Source: Acetobacterium woodii DSM 1030 (GTDB lineage Bacteria > Bacillota > Clostridia > Eubacteriales > Eubacteriaceae). From it: a stretch of DNA of 64,000 nucleotides. Each line of letters starts with the position of its first letter. Position 1 is the first letter of the stretch. The notes under the pieces are model-generated. The model had not been told where the DNA came from, did not search any database, and worked only from the letters and a program-made list of their open reading frames with translations. Of this stretch, positions 33,902 through 43,734 are shown in pieces. The DNA is taken from assembly GCF_000247605.1 (NCBI RefSeq), contig NC_016894.1:3647732-3711731 (forward strand), given 5' to 3'. Made by a program: the position numbers and the translations under genes.

Positions 33902-34551
33902 CACTGATCGGGGTGGCTCATCGCATTCTGGAATTTTTCCAGAAATAAACCCACATGATAGCCATCGGCCACGGCGTGATGGACGGTGATCGAAAAAGGC
34001 ATCATTTTGCGGCCACTTTTCTCAAAAAACTTACCCGCCTGAAGAATCGGAAAATAATACTCACGCTTACTATAGGGTATTGGTGAATAGCTGGTAAACT
34101 GGGTCCATGGCACCATCCCAACCATAAAGTTATTTGGCGGCGGCAGCTCTGGTTTGGCTAAAATCCCATGATTCCCTGCATATTGAGCCTGATCATCGAG
34201 ATAGTTTTGATAAAAAGTCTCGAAGTCCGGTGCATATTCTGTCCACAGATTGGACATGGTTTTATCGTCATCGTGAAAACAGGCATAAGAGGGATGTAAA
34301 ACCTCATAATAGCCCAATTGGTCCTCAATTTTTGCAATTCGGAATTCCGGTTGTTCGCTTATCAATTTTGATGACAGATAAAGATAAGCCGGAAAAAACT
34401 TCCTCCCGGAATTTTTAAGCTGGACATACGTCTCGGTAATATCCACCTCCACACACAGGTTAAACCCAGTGGGCAACATTTCGGTAAAATAATAAAAGTA
34501 TTGTCTTCGATCCCAGGTTTCAAAATCGATGGGATGCCATTGCGTTTTCAT
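33889..34551 (-). CDS. Chloramphenicol acetyltransferase-like protein (CatA type)
   Basis: Acyltransferase of 220 residues, the usual length for type A CAT (213-220). The catalytic motif HHAVADGYHVG is present near residue 190, with the first His as the general base, and the N-terminal HPIDFETWDRRQYF block is family-typical. Enzymes with this fold transfer acetyl from acetyl-CoA to chloramphenicol, but many chromosomal relatives have other or weak activity. It follows DUF2087 by 2 nt in a three-gene operon headed by an XRE regulator. Confidence 0.9.
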   Translation of the reverse strand: MKTQWHPIDFETWDRRQYFYYFTEMLPTGFNLCVEVDITETYVQLKNSGRKFFPAYLYLSSKLISEQPEFRIAKIEDQLGYYEVLHPSYACFHDDDKTMSNLWTEYAPDFETFYQNYLDDQAQYAGNHGILAKPELPPPNNFMVGMVPWTQFTSYSPIPYSKREYYFPILQAGKFFEKSGRKMMPFSITVHHAVADGYHVGLFLEKFQNAMSHPDQWIRL

Positions 34552-34553
34552 TT

Positions 34554-34847
34554 TTAACTCCTTGTCTCAGCCAAACTAAACTCCGTTTTTGTTTTCCAGT
34601 AACGGGAGCCATCTTGCTCTCGGCTCAATAAGCCATCATCGATAAGCTCGCGTCGCAATAAAAAATAATCGCCGAAGGTATGCCATTGACTACAAATTTC
34701 ATTGACCTCACGTTCGCTGTAATTGCGATCTGACTCGAACTTTTCAGCCAGATATACCAGTAAGGCATGACGCTTCTGGCTATTTTCGGATAATTGTGTA
34801 ATTCTTCCTGATTCGTCAAGAAATTGATTCATATTAAGTTTCTCCAT
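34554..34847 (-). CDS. DUF2087 domain protein
   Basis: Small protein of 97 residues covered by a DUF2087 domain (KRHALLVYLAEKFESDRNYS and FGDYFLLRRELIDDGLL), a wedge found alone or attached to regulators and believed to bind nucleic acid. The start at 34847 is chosen for GGAG 6 nt upstream; an earlier ATG at 34859 abuts the preceding stop codon. It lies between the XRE regulator and the acetyltransferase. Confidence 0.85.
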   Translation of the reverse strand: MEKLNMNQFLDESGRITQLSENSQKRHALLVYLAEKFESDRNYSEREVNEICSQWHTFGDYFLLRRELIDDGLLSREQDGSRYWKTKTEFSLAETRS

Positions 34848-34859
34848 TTTTATCTCCAT

Positions 34860-35462
34860 TTAAAAAATCCATAACCCATGCTGACTACAATAATAATATA
34901 AGCGACTGCTATTTTTTTTTATCAGATTTCCGCCACCGTTTTTAGGTAAATGCACTGCCGCATATTGTTCCGGATACAGTTTAATAAACAAGCTTCTATC
35001 ACTCGTCACATACGCTACAAAAGAAAGAAAATGGGTTTTGTTCATCTCATGATCAAAGGTAATGTAGTATTCTCCTTCATCATCTACCACTGTCGCGATG
35101 TGTTTTTCATCCGCCGGTTTAGCCACTAACGGCGTTAGTTTGCGTCCGCAACAGGAAATATCCGCATCTCCGAGACTACTGATCACATTTCCGCAATCCG
35201 GACAAACATAAAACTTGATCCGTTTCAAATTTCCGGTTTCCAGATCATTCGATTCTAAGTTTCCCAGCAGTATTTTTTCAATATTCACTTCATACAGCTG
35301 CGAAAGCTCGCCAAGCAGCGACACATCCGGACAACCCAAACCACGCTCCCATTTAGAGATTGTTTTATCACTGATATGCATCTGATCGGCAATCTGTTTT
35401 TGAGTCATGCCTTTTTCTTTTCGCAACGCTTTTAGTAGAGTGCCTACTCGACTACAATCCAT
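34860..35462 (-). CDS. XRE regulator with desulforedoxin-like metal site
   Basis: Protein of 200 residues. HTH_3 at about 8-62 (MTQKQIADQMHISDKTISKW), then a CxxC...CC segment (YVCPDCGNVISSLGDADISC, about 84-103) that looks like a desulforedoxin or Dfx N-terminal iron site, then a domain of unknown type ending in YYYCSQHGLWIF. A redox- or metal-sensing regulator is a fair inference. AAGGAGG precedes the ATG. It heads an operon with DUF2087 and the CAT-like enzyme. Confidence 0.88.
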   Translation of the reverse strand: MDCSRVGTLLKALRKEKGMTQKQIADQMHISDKTISKWERGLGCPDVSLLGELSQLYEVNIEKILLGNLESNDLETGNLKRIKFYVCPDCGNVISSLGDADISCCGRKLTPLVAKPADEKHIATVVDDEGEYYITFDHEMNKTHFLSFVAYVTSDRSLFIKLYPEQYAAVHLPKNGGGNLIKKNSSRLYYYCSQHGLWIF

Positions 35463-35483
35463 TTGCTTCCCTCCTTGTTCTTT

Positions 35484-35512
35484 ATCTTAACCATTTGTCA
35501 AAAACTTTTCAA
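35484..35512 (-). promoter_or_regulatory. Promoter of the XRE-DUF2087-acetyltransferase operon
   Basis: On the minus strand TTGAAA (35512-35507), a 17 nt spacer and TAAGAT (35489-35484), leaving a very short leader before AAGGAGG. Confidence 0.65.
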
Positions 35513-35579
35513 TCTACGCTTCGTCGAGTTTACGCCCTAATAAAAAGATTTCCTTTTTTATCGTATTTTTCAATGCTAA

Positions 35580-35638
35580 TTTTCGATATAACGAAAACGG
35601 TTGTATTTATTTGTGATAGTTTTCGTTATATCGAAAAC
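35580..35638. promoter_or_regulatory. Paired 19 bp dyads, perfect inverted repeat
   Basis: TTTTCGATATAACGAAAAC (35580-35598) is repeated exactly in inverse orientation at 35619-35637, 20 bp apart. Each arm is itself a dyad TTTTCG-N6-CGAAAA, so this looks like two operators rather than just a hairpin. It lies about 70 nt upstream of the XRE promoter. The rest of 35463-35887 holds only the terminator at 35777. Confidence 0.65.
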
Positions 35639-35776
35639 TATTCCATTTCAATAACATCCGGCTATCAAAAAATTGCAACCGTAATGACAATAATCAGGGC
35701 TCCGAAAACCCTCACTGATCAAATTTAATCTCAGTTTTCACGCTCCAAACATTAGCTTTCGGCGGTGCTCAAACAC

Positions 35777-35812
35777 AAAAAGCTCTCAATCTTTATGATT
35801 GACAGCTTTTTT
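35777..35812 (-). terminator. Terminator of the UPF0316 gene
   Basis: Stem AAAAAGCT..CAATC / GATTG..AGCTTTTTT with one internal mismatch pair and loop TTTAT; T run on both strands. Confidence 0.75.
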
Positions 35813-35887
35813 ATGACCAGCATTTTTCGTTATTCTTCTTATCCAGCCAAACCACAATTAGCCTTATTTAGATAGTTTAAATCGTCC

Positions 35888-36526
35888 TCACTGATCCCGG
35901 TTCCAGTTCTTTTTTAATGCTTCAGCTTCACATTTTAATTCCTCAAAAGTTTTTACAATGACATTTTTAGATGGATTTATCTCTAATTTTTTATTTTCCT
36001 GCCGATTTCTTGCCCGTCTACTCATCATTTCAGTTAAATATCCACCCCGAAACATTTTGGGTTCAAAAGACATCACAAAGGCATTGGGTTCATATTGATT
36101 AATAAGCTGCAATAAGTATTTTTCTTTTTTTCTTTTGGTTAGAATATCCAAATTAATGCGTTTTCCATCTTTACCTTCACCATAATAAACAGTCACGCCA
36201 AAGCCATCATCTCTTAGCAATTCAATTAACTTATCATTATATTTTTCAATGTTAACTTGGATGCTCGAAAAACCAATGGCCAATTTTTTTTCAATCGATA
36301 TCCCGACAATTAATCCCACCGCAAAACCAATGGCATAGACAATCATTTCAGCAATACTCTGCTCACCCGATAACACAATTGACAAAGCAAAAATAGAGAT
36401 CAGCGCCTCTAAAAAGCCAAATAATGCTGTCAATATTTTCAAGTTTTTGACCATACAAATTGTCCGTAACGTCAACATTGGTACGTATAGTAGCTGAACA
36501 ATTACGATTAATAATAATTTTGTCAT
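35888..36526 (-). CDS. UPF0316/DUF2179 membrane protein
   Basis: Protein of 212 residues with three N-terminal helices (about 3-95; LISIFALSIVLSG, VYAIGFAVGLIVGISIE) and a soluble DUF2179 domain (about 110-175; GFGVTVYYGEGKDG and RINLDILTKRKK), then a basic tail. Function is unknown; DUF2179 resembles small-ligand or nucleotide-binding PII-like folds. AGGAGG lies 5 nt before the ATG at 36526, preferred over an upstream frame. It stands alone. Confidence 0.88.
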   Translation of the reverse strand: MTKLLLIVIVQLLYVPMLTLRTICMVKNLKILTALFGFLEALISIFALSIVLSGEQSIAEMIVYAIGFAVGLIVGISIEKKLAIGFSSIQVNIEKYNDKLIELLRDDGFGVTVYYGEGKDGKRINLDILTKRKKEKYLLQLINQYEPNAFVMSFEPKMFRGGYLTEMMSRRARNRQENKKLEINPSKNVIVKTFEELKCEAEALKKNWNRDQ

Positions 36527-36616
36527 TTGACCTCCTATTTCACGCCACCGATAGCTTTTTTTCTCCAAACCGGACCAACATCGTTAAGCTATTTAATGCG
36601 TAAATGTTTAGCAACT

Positions 36617-36640
36617 AAAAAAGCCGCTATCACGGCTTTT
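36617..36640 (-). terminator. Terminator of the PPDK-like gene
   Basis: Stem AAAAGCCG / CGGCTTTT with loop CTATCA and six T on the minus strand, about 190 nt past the stop codon. Between here and the gene there is only an imperfect TTTTCCGATAAT/ATTATCGAAAA repeat (36648-36697) that recalls the dyads at 35580. Confidence 0.7.
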
Positions 36641-36830
36641 AATGTCGTTTTCCGATAATTTTCAGTTCAAACGGAAACTTTAATTCATTATCGAAAATCA
36701 AAAAACATTCACACAAACTTTAATCCTTGCGTTAAGTATAAAAGAGAATTTTGGTAATGTCAAATGACCTGATTTCAAATTCAGTTTGTTTACAGTTTCT
36801 GATCGCTCGTAAATTTAATCCTTGAGCACC

Positions 36831-39800
36831 TCAAATTGTTCCAATCTCATAATTTCCCTTATAAATATTTCCTAACCCGCCGTCAATGGATATGGGGTCT
36901 CCGGATTTAAAACGATAGCCATTGATGGTACATTCTTTGGTGGAATCGTTGACTTCCAACCCTTTGCATTTAACAATACAGACCTTACCAACGCTGGCGG
37001 CGGCTACTGCGGCATGGGATGTCACCCCGCCTTTGGCCGTAATCAGCCCATCACAAACAAAAATCAAGGGAATATCATCGGGTACCGTATCCGGTCGCAC
37101 CAGAATAATTTTAACTCCTGGATAATTGCGTTTTAATCCTTCCATATCAGCCATATCAAAGGCCAACAGCCCTGACAACACTTCGCTGCTCATGCCAATC
37201 CCATGTCCCACCAACTCCATTTCATTAGGTGTCGGCAAAAAACTGGAAAAAGAAGACTGTTTTTTGAGATTCTGGTTTCTGGTTTGAAGAATATATAAAT
37301 CCTCCGGGTTATCCGATTCAAAGGTAAATTCTATTTCCTGATGAACAAAGCCGTATTCTTCAATAAGTCGTCCGGCATAATGAATGAGCGCCTTATAAAT
37401 TTTCGGAAACCCCGACTCCAGCGACAAACTACTATCCCGATAATCACGTTTGCGCTGAGATTCGCTAATCGGCAAGGTATTCACCAATCCCGAAACCACA
37501 TCTTCGCCTTGACTACAAAGGGCAAAATCCCCATAGAGATTAATCCCGGCACAGCCATTAAAGGGACTGCTGGTAAAAACTACCCCGGTACCGGAGCGAT
37601 CTGAGCGGTTCCCCAAAACCATTTTTTGAACGACTACCGCAGTCCCCCAATCTTCGGCGATTTGAAGATGTTCTCGATAATAAACCGCACTTTTAGAAAA
37701 CCATGAGTCCAAAACTGAACGAATTGCCTGTTTTAATTGTTGAAACGGATCACTTTCAATTTCGATATTATAGTCCTGTAAGACCATTTTATAACGATAC
37801 GCAATCTTTTTCATTTGTTCCGGTGCAAAATTAATTTTCAGTTTTACGTGCCATTGTTGTTTATATTCCAGCATGACCCGGTCAAAAACGTCGCGGTCAA
37901 TGCCATAAGCCATTCCCCAACTTTGCAGAAAGCGTCGATAACAATCCCAGGCGGTCCAGCCATACCCCTCGCGTTTGCTATAGGCTTCGGCAATTTGATC
38001 ATTCATGCCGACATTTAAAAATGTTTTCATCGCTCCCGGAAGCGAAATCGATGAACCGGAACGAATCGAAAAAAACAAGGGATTTTCCGCTTTTCCAAAA
38101 CATTGACCCGTTATTGCTTCAATCACCGTTATATTTTTTTTAATCATCTGATCCATATCATGCATCATATCCGGATGACCTTCAATCGTTTCTTTGTGCC
38201 GGAATACCTCGGTGGTAATCACAAATCCCGGGGGCACATGAAATCCAAAGGCGATCAGTTTTTTCAAAAAATATGCCTTAGCCCCGAGAAAAACCGGGTT
38301 ATCGATTTCGGCCGTATTTTCGGTCAATAAGCTAAATGTAATATCCGGATCATAGGTCATCATGCTTTCAATAAAAGCACTGGAGTAATTTTTCATCATG
38401 CTTCTAAGTCCACTGATCGTATCGGTTATAAAATTATCCAGATCCTGAACCAAAAACGCCGTGGACAAATTATCCCGCAAAAATTTTTCCGATTCAATAT
38501 GATAAAATTTACGATCACTGGCCATTGTCACCTGTTTTGAAGCAAGAATCTGGGGAATAATGACTCGCATCGGGATCTCAAAAAGGTCAAAAAAGTATTC
38601 CCGGATAATTTGCTTAATATCATTCGCCATAAATTGAAAAATATTGATATACTGATGAATCGAAAAACTGGGCGAAGCCAACCCGAATTTAAGCATCTCC
38701 AGATGGGAGTTCAAACCCTGATTGTAAATCCCATCCAACTCCAGACCGTCTTTAAACAAAAGTAGAATTTGATGAATCTGCCGAAAAGTTTTAGCGGTGA
38801 TATATTCGGCATTAAAGGGCTGCGTAATCTGGGTCATCAGCTTGGCTGCGGTTCTTTCGAGCCGGTACATCAAACCCAACGCATCAAATTTAGGTTCCAC
38901 ATATTCGCCATACATAGACGGAATATCTGCCGCAATGTGCCGCTTATAATAAATGTTTTCCGAAGCTTTGCTGATACTGGGATCAAGAATAATCTGCTTT
39001 AAATGATTCATATGCTGATAAAGCTGACGAATCGAAGCTTCCTGATCATTCGCTTTCAGATTTTTTTTCAATTCTGTTAAATCTCCGGTAAGGTTAATAC
39101 TATAACCATTAAGCATGGCCAGCACATCGTCAAATTCAAAGGAATATTTTTCCAGCAATAACAAATAAACCTTAAAAATCAACAACACCCGTTTAGCATC
39201 GATGTTTTCCTCTGACCTAAAAGCATCTAAGCTGTCCCGAATCACCTCGATGTCCAGATGCATCAATTCCGCTAGTGAGCATTGCAATTCATGACATAGT
39301 TGTACCAAGGTTTGATGCGGTTTAATAAACCATTTGCTTTCTTTATCAAGATCATGATAGATTTCCTGAGGAATGATATCCTTGAGCGGTTCTTTATTGC
39401 CATCATACCAGTAGGTAATGATTTTCCGGGTCAGATCAATATGAGTATTGTTGCTTTCGATATGGATCTGTTTACGCATAAAATGAATCAGCCGATCTTT
39501 TCGCCGAGATGCTTCATCAATGGCAGTGGTTGCATCCCGCAATTCACCTTCGGCCCCAATTTCTCTAAAATACACCGGAAAAATCCGGGCCAACTGCTTG
39601 ATTTCCCGGTAAACCGGAGCAATATCACAATTTAGCAGCTTAGTAATATCCCGTTGAAAAAGATCGGTATCGGAAATAAAGATGCCGCCCAGTTTGAGGT
39701 TGACAATCAGTGCCGCCAACAGCTCCCGCATCGCGCGGGGATCTGCTTCAATTAACTCCAACCACACCCGAATATTTTTTACATGATTGGAATCGATAAG

Positions 39801-40916
39801 AATCTGCCAATCGGTATTGAGACTCATTTTTCCGGGATAATTAAAGCCCAGTTTAATCAGCTCTTTCGTAAAGTAATCAATATTAGCGGTATCCCCGGTG
39901 GCAATCAGTTCTTTGCCCAGAGTCAGCAGGCAATCTAATACCGTGTCTCCATGTTCACGATTAAGCTCCTTAAATTCGGCCATAATCGTGTTGATAAATT
40001 CAATAATATCTTCGGAATCCAATTCATCAAAAATATTTCGCAGGTTCCGATTGATATCATAAATCAGATGGTCATTCAAAGTTATCATCCCGGGCAAATG
40101 GAGCAGATAATATAAATAATAGATGGTTTCCAGATGCGTCGGAAATTTTTCTGAAAAACTGCGAAAATGATCGGCAATATCGTTATAATAACTTTGCTGT
40201 TTCAGGTCCGGCCAAGAAAGCGCCTGTTTTCTTTGCGCCCTAAGCCCCTCAAAATAAGAATGACCAATCTCCCGGATATCTTCCGCCTTCAGATGCGGAA
40301 ATAATTTTTGCCGGGAATCAAACCATTCATCCGCCAATGAAGTTTTATCCCAATAATCAATACACTGATCCAGCAACTTGGCAATCATTTCTTCTACCGT
40401 TGTCGTAAACTCCGGATATGTTACCACCTGATTAAAATAAATTTTAAAAAGACCGGAGTTTTTTATATACAGCAGTTCATGTAAAACCATATCCTCTTTT
40501 AAGAGCTCGAGACATTGAGAAATAATTGCGATGGGAACGTTTTCAAGTTTTGCCAAACGATCAATAAACCGAATCAATACCTGACTGAGCAAGGCCCGCT
40601 GACTGTCTTTTAGTTTAGAATGTAAAACCGACCGAATGATATCAACCAGTACTGAAAACGCCTGTTCCGATTCTTTGAGCGAATGGTACAGCCAGATATC
40701 ACCAAGACAAATGGTTTGTAGCGACTCAATGACGTATCGATTATTACGATACTTATGATTGAGTTCAATTAAAAATTCCTGGGTTCGTTTATGAATCCCC
40801 CAATAAGATTTTGATAATTCTGCGAACCACTGCTGCCTTTCCGGAATTGCAATGCTGGTTTCCCGGGTCTGATTAAGATTGGCTTCTAAAGCCTTGGAAG
40901 AAAACACGTTAGCCAT
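36831..40916 (-). CDS. Giant PPDK-like protein: helical N-terminus, ATP-grasp and phosphohistidine domains, no PEP barrel
   Basis: Protein of 1361 residues. Residues 1 to about 860 are helix-rich and match nothing I recognise. About 870-1220 is a PPDK/PEP synthase-type ATP-binding domain (FSIRSGSSISLPGAMKTFLN, VVVQKMVLGNRS). About 1255-1361 is a swivelling phosphohistidine domain with the catalytic His in GGVTSHAAVAAASVGK. The C-terminal PEP/pyruvate TIM barrel of PPDK is missing, so it cannot simply make PEP. The order recalls glucan-water dikinases and rifampin phosphotransferases, where the phosphate goes to another acceptor. GGGGG lies upstream of the ATG. It follows the CheW-like gene by 180 nt. 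Confidence 0.88.
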   Translation of the reverse strand: MANVFSSKALEANLNQTRETSIAIPERQQWFAELSKSYWGIHKRTQEFLIELNHKYRNNRYVIESLQTICLGDIWLYHSLKESEQAFSVLVDIIRSVLHSKLKDSQRALLSQVLIRFIDRLAKLENVPIAIISQCLELLKEDMVLHELLYIKNSGLFKIYFNQVVTYPEFTTTVEEMIAKLLDQCIDYWDKTSLADEWFDSRQKLFPHLKAEDIREIGHSYFEGLRAQRKQALSWPDLKQQSYYNDIADHFRSFSEKFPTHLETIYYLYYLLHLPGMITLNDHLIYDINRNLRNIFDELDSEDIIEFINTIMAEFKELNREHGDTVLDCLLTLGKELIATGDTANIDYFTKELIKLGFNYPGKMSLNTDWQILIDSNHVKNIRVWLELIEADPRAMRELLAALIVNLKLGGIFISDTDLFQRDITKLLNCDIAPVYREIKQLARIFPVYFREIGAEGELRDATTAIDEASRRKDRLIHFMRKQIHIESNNTHIDLTRKIITYWYDGNKEPLKDIIPQEIYHDLDKESKWFIKPHQTLVQLCHELQCSLAELMHLDIEVIRDSLDAFRSEENIDAKRVLLIFKVYLLLLEKYSFEFDDVLAMLNGYSINLTGDLTELKKNLKANDQEASIRQLYQHMNHLKQIILDPSISKASENIYYKRHIAADIPSMYGEYVEPKFDALGLMYRLERTAAKLMTQITQPFNAEYITAKTFRQIHQILLLFKDGLELDGIYNQGLNSHLEMLKFGLASPSFSIHQYINIFQFMANDIKQIIREYFFDLFEIPMRVIIPQILASKQVTMASDRKFYHIESEKFLRDNLSTAFLVQDLDNFITDTISGLRSMMKNYSSAFIESMMTYDPDITFSLLTENTAEIDNPVFLGAKAYFLKKLIAFGFHVPPGFVITTEVFRHKETIEGHPDMMHDMDQMIKKNITVIEAITGQCFGKAENPLFFSIRSGSSISLPGAMKTFLNVGMNDQIAEAYSKREGYGWTAWDCYRRFLQSWGMAYGIDRDVFDRVMLEYKQQWHVKLKINFAPEQMKKIAYRYKMVLQDYNIEIESDPFQQLKQAIRSVLDSWFSKSAVYYREHLQIAEDWGTAVVVQKMVLGNRSDRSGTGVVFTSSPFNGCAGINLYGDFALCSQGEDVVSGLVNTLPISESQRKRDYRDSSLSLESGFPKIYKALIHYAGRLIEEYGFVHQEIEFTFESDNPEDLYILQTRNQNLKKQSSFSSFLPTPNEMELVGHGIGMSSEVLSGLLAFDMADMEGLKRNYPGVKIILVRPDTVPDDIPLIFVCDGLITAKGGVTSHAAVAAASVGKVCIVKCKGLEVNDSTKECTINGYRFKSGDPISIDGGLGNIYKGNYEIGTI

Positions 40917-41095
40917 ATAATGATCCCCCTGATTTCAATCGATTTGGGCAAATGTTGGCTTTACCTTTTGATCAGTATACCATAATCGTCTGCCAAAATG
41001 AACCGAGATTTGTATCTTCATTTAATGTGCTAAAAAAAGTCCCTTCGTTTTTTCGCTGCTGGATACTAACCGGGCGACCCGCTTTTACATAAATT

Positions 41096-43651
41096 TTATT
41101 CAATTCTTTCAATCAGGGGTAAAACGACTGCCAAATCATCTTCAAGATGCTGCTCAAACAATTTTTCCAACAAAACCTGCGGGTCTATTTCCAGAATAGT
41201 TCGGTTAGAATCCCCGGTTAAGCAGATGATTCCGCTGATAGCAGCGGAAATTTCCACTGGCTGAATATCCTTTAAATTAATTTCTAAAATACTCCCCAAA
41301 CTTTCGACTTGAATAGCAATCATTTCCTCTTCCGATAATTGCAGCATTAGTAGATTGGAAACGACCTGATTCACGCGATGATCATCAAAAAGCGCCAAAA
41401 TATCAACAACCGCATAATATTGATTATTAAACTCCGTCACTCCACGAATAATCGGGCTCGTCTCGGGAACCGAAATCATTTTGTTTCCTTCCAGAGCCTC
41501 AATCACATATGATTGCTCCAATCCATAAATCTGACCATTGATCGCAAAGGTTGCCAGTTTTTTTTGGTCATATTTCATTGAAAGTGAAATATCAGATTGT
41601 TCTATTTCATAAGTCTCCTTTTTTTTCGATCGAACTTCCTGATAATCTGCTATTTTTTCAAACATCAAAGCAATTACAGCGTTGTCATAACCATCCGTTC
41701 TTTTGTATTCCCGATAACCGGATGAACAGGCATAACCAACCGAATAATAACTATTTTTATAAACCAGTACTTCTGACTGTGCTTTGCCATTCGCTATTGC
41801 AAACAATTTATCTGACAGATTAAGGGCTTTCCCAACCGTAATCGCTTCGTTTGTTGAAGCAATCACTCTTTTCTTGCGATCGGTAAAAACAGCAAATGCT
41901 TCCCGTTCGGTATTAAGCGATTCCTTTAGCATCGTTTCAAATTGAGCCGCACTATCAAAAACAATCCCAATCCCGCCAACTGTTTGATTATTATTTATAT
42001 CAATAATTGAAGCCCCATATATATATGTCTGTTGATTGTCATATAGCTCCGTTTTTTCAAAGGGCGAAACAAAGTATTTTTCCCGACTTGTGTTCGCTAA
42101 AATATCGGTTATATATGGTTGTGACAACTGTTTGCCAATATCTTCCAGCCGCTCCGGATTGGAAACCGCAATAATGACACCGGTTTTATCAAAAACAAAT
42201 AAATTGCTGTAAACCGTATATAGCGCATTAATACCGCTTAAAATATCCGTCAATCTTTGTTGATCATCAACGCTTAATTCAGTCTTTGACAAAATCCCGC
42301 GAATAGTCGAATCCAAAGCCCACCACCGGCAGTCGTTCGCTCGTTCATATAAATTGCGGTCCATAATCTCAACGTTGAGGGCGGCCAGAAAGCTGGTATT
42401 ATCGAGACTGGTTGCGATCACTGTCTGAAACAGATTTGCCACAGAACTCTGGAATATATTTGTCCCCATTCGTCCTAAGGCTCTCAAAATCGGTGTCAAT
42501 CGAGCATGTTCAACATCAACACGGCTGTCAGCTTTACCCATAATCTGTCCATTATAAACAATCCGCTTGAGGGCGTGATTGATCGTCTGAATTTCATTGA
42601 CAATTTCATTTAGTTCTTGCGAGAAAGAATCGGCTTGTTGCATAAGTTCCACAGCGATGGTCGAATCCAAGTTGGCAAGATTTGTATTCTCGCCAAAAGC
42701 TAGCTTAAGCGGTAACATGACGTGACCGCGCCACCCCAGCCCAAAATAATTTTGGTAGCCTTTTGTCATCACCGTTTTTGCTATATACCTTGAACCGCAA
42801 TAATAGACGATCTGATTTTGCCCGGATTCGACCGCTTCGATCGCAATCCCTATTGGCACGTGGTTTTTATTACTGCTGGCAATTACGTTATTTTTATCAT
42901 CAATAATTGTAATGATCGCCGCCTCATCATCGTCGGTCAGTTTTTCAAGAATTTGACTCATTTCATCTTCAAACCGAAAACATAAACAAATCAGTCCAAT
43001 TACCCGGGAACTTCCCTCGCTATAGATGCGACTGGAAAAAACATGCGATTTTTTATTTCCGTATTGCAGTTTCGACTGTTCATAATATTCAAGGTAACTT
43101 TGTTCTCCGTTCATACTTCTGATCAGGTTTTGATCTTTGATCTTTTTGCCTAAGATTTTATTTTTTTCATCAAGATTTGCCAATACCTGATATTGTGTAT
43201 CCAAAACAATAATATCTTCATAAACAGAATATTTTGCCACATATTCATGCATCCGACTTAATATTGTCCTAAGGTCACTTTCGCTGCGCTCTTCATTTTC
43301 GACAAAACGGCAAATCTCGCTATCGGTGGCTAAAAATCCGATATCAGCGGTTCGTTCAAAAAGATTTCGAATTAAAATATCAATCGCAACCTGAGTTTTG
43401 GAAACAATTTTCTGCTCCATTTTTTTTAATTTTTCAAGGATCAGCGCCTCAATCAGCTCCTGTTTTAAAGCCACCACACTTTTTTGAATTTTGATCATAT
43501 TCGGAAGAACTTGCAATGATTGCCGCGGACAATTGATTTCGGTCAACAGTTTAATCTCATTCCATTGCTCATCCATTTTCGAAATACTTTCATTACATTC
43601 CTGAACATCCGACATGTAGGTAAGAAAATCACTTTGTTTATAGGTCATCAT
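41096..43651 (-). CDS. Soluble double-Cache protein with C-terminal CheW domain
   Basis: Protein of 851 residues without membrane helices. Two Cache-like sensor modules can be seen, each introduced by a related helix (NLFERTADIGFLATDSEICR near 112; DRNLYERANDCRWWALDSTI near 430) and each with an LVFDK/IIVLD-type sheet. Residues about 705-845 are a CheW domain (KLATFAINGQIYGLEQSYVI, PIIRGVTEFNNQYYAVVDIL). CheW couples receptors to CheA, so this may be a cytoplasmic receptor or adaptor for chemotaxis or a related pathway. Two consecutive ATG codons lie 13 nt after AGGAGG, a rather long spacing. It lies between the ABC ATPase gene and the PPDK-like gene. Confidence 0.87.
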   Translation of the reverse strand: MMTYKQSDFLTYMSDVQECNESISKMDEQWNEIKLLTEINCPRQSLQVLPNMIKIQKSVVALKQELIEALILEKLKKMEQKIVSKTQVAIDILIRNLFERTADIGFLATDSEICRFVENEERSESDLRTILSRMHEYVAKYSVYEDIIVLDTQYQVLANLDEKNKILGKKIKDQNLIRSMNGEQSYLEYYEQSKLQYGNKKSHVFSSRIYSEGSSRVIGLICLCFRFEDEMSQILEKLTDDDEAAIITIIDDKNNVIASSNKNHVPIGIAIEAVESGQNQIVYYCGSRYIAKTVMTKGYQNYFGLGWRGHVMLPLKLAFGENTNLANLDSTIAVELMQQADSFSQELNEIVNEIQTINHALKRIVYNGQIMGKADSRVDVEHARLTPILRALGRMGTNIFQSSVANLFQTVIATSLDNTSFLAALNVEIMDRNLYERANDCRWWALDSTIRGILSKTELSVDDQQRLTDILSGINALYTVYSNLFVFDKTGVIIAVSNPERLEDIGKQLSQPYITDILANTSREKYFVSPFEKTELYDNQQTYIYGASIIDINNNQTVGGIGIVFDSAAQFETMLKESLNTEREAFAVFTDRKKRVIASTNEAITVGKALNLSDKLFAIANGKAQSEVLVYKNSYYSVGYACSSGYREYKRTDGYDNAVIALMFEKIADYQEVRSKKKETYEIEQSDISLSMKYDQKKLATFAINGQIYGLEQSYVIEALEGNKMISVPETSPIIRGVTEFNNQYYAVVDILALFDDHRVNQVVSNLLMLQLSEEEMIAIQVESLGSILEINLKDIQPVEISAAISGIICLTGDSNRTILEIDPQVLLEKLFEQHLEDDLAVVLPLIERIE

Positions 43652-43734
43652 TATTATCTTATTTCCTCCTATAACGGTTACTGGTTGATAACCAATACTA
43701 CCACGAACAGCATTATTCGATCCACTCTTTTTGA

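Noticed and set aside
39300-39635. A 111-codon plus-strand frame
   Set aside because: Antisense shadow of the PPDK-like gene.
36831-40916. Pyruvate phosphate dikinase or PEP synthase
   Set aside because: The PEP/pyruvate barrel is missing and the first 860 residues do not match either enzyme.
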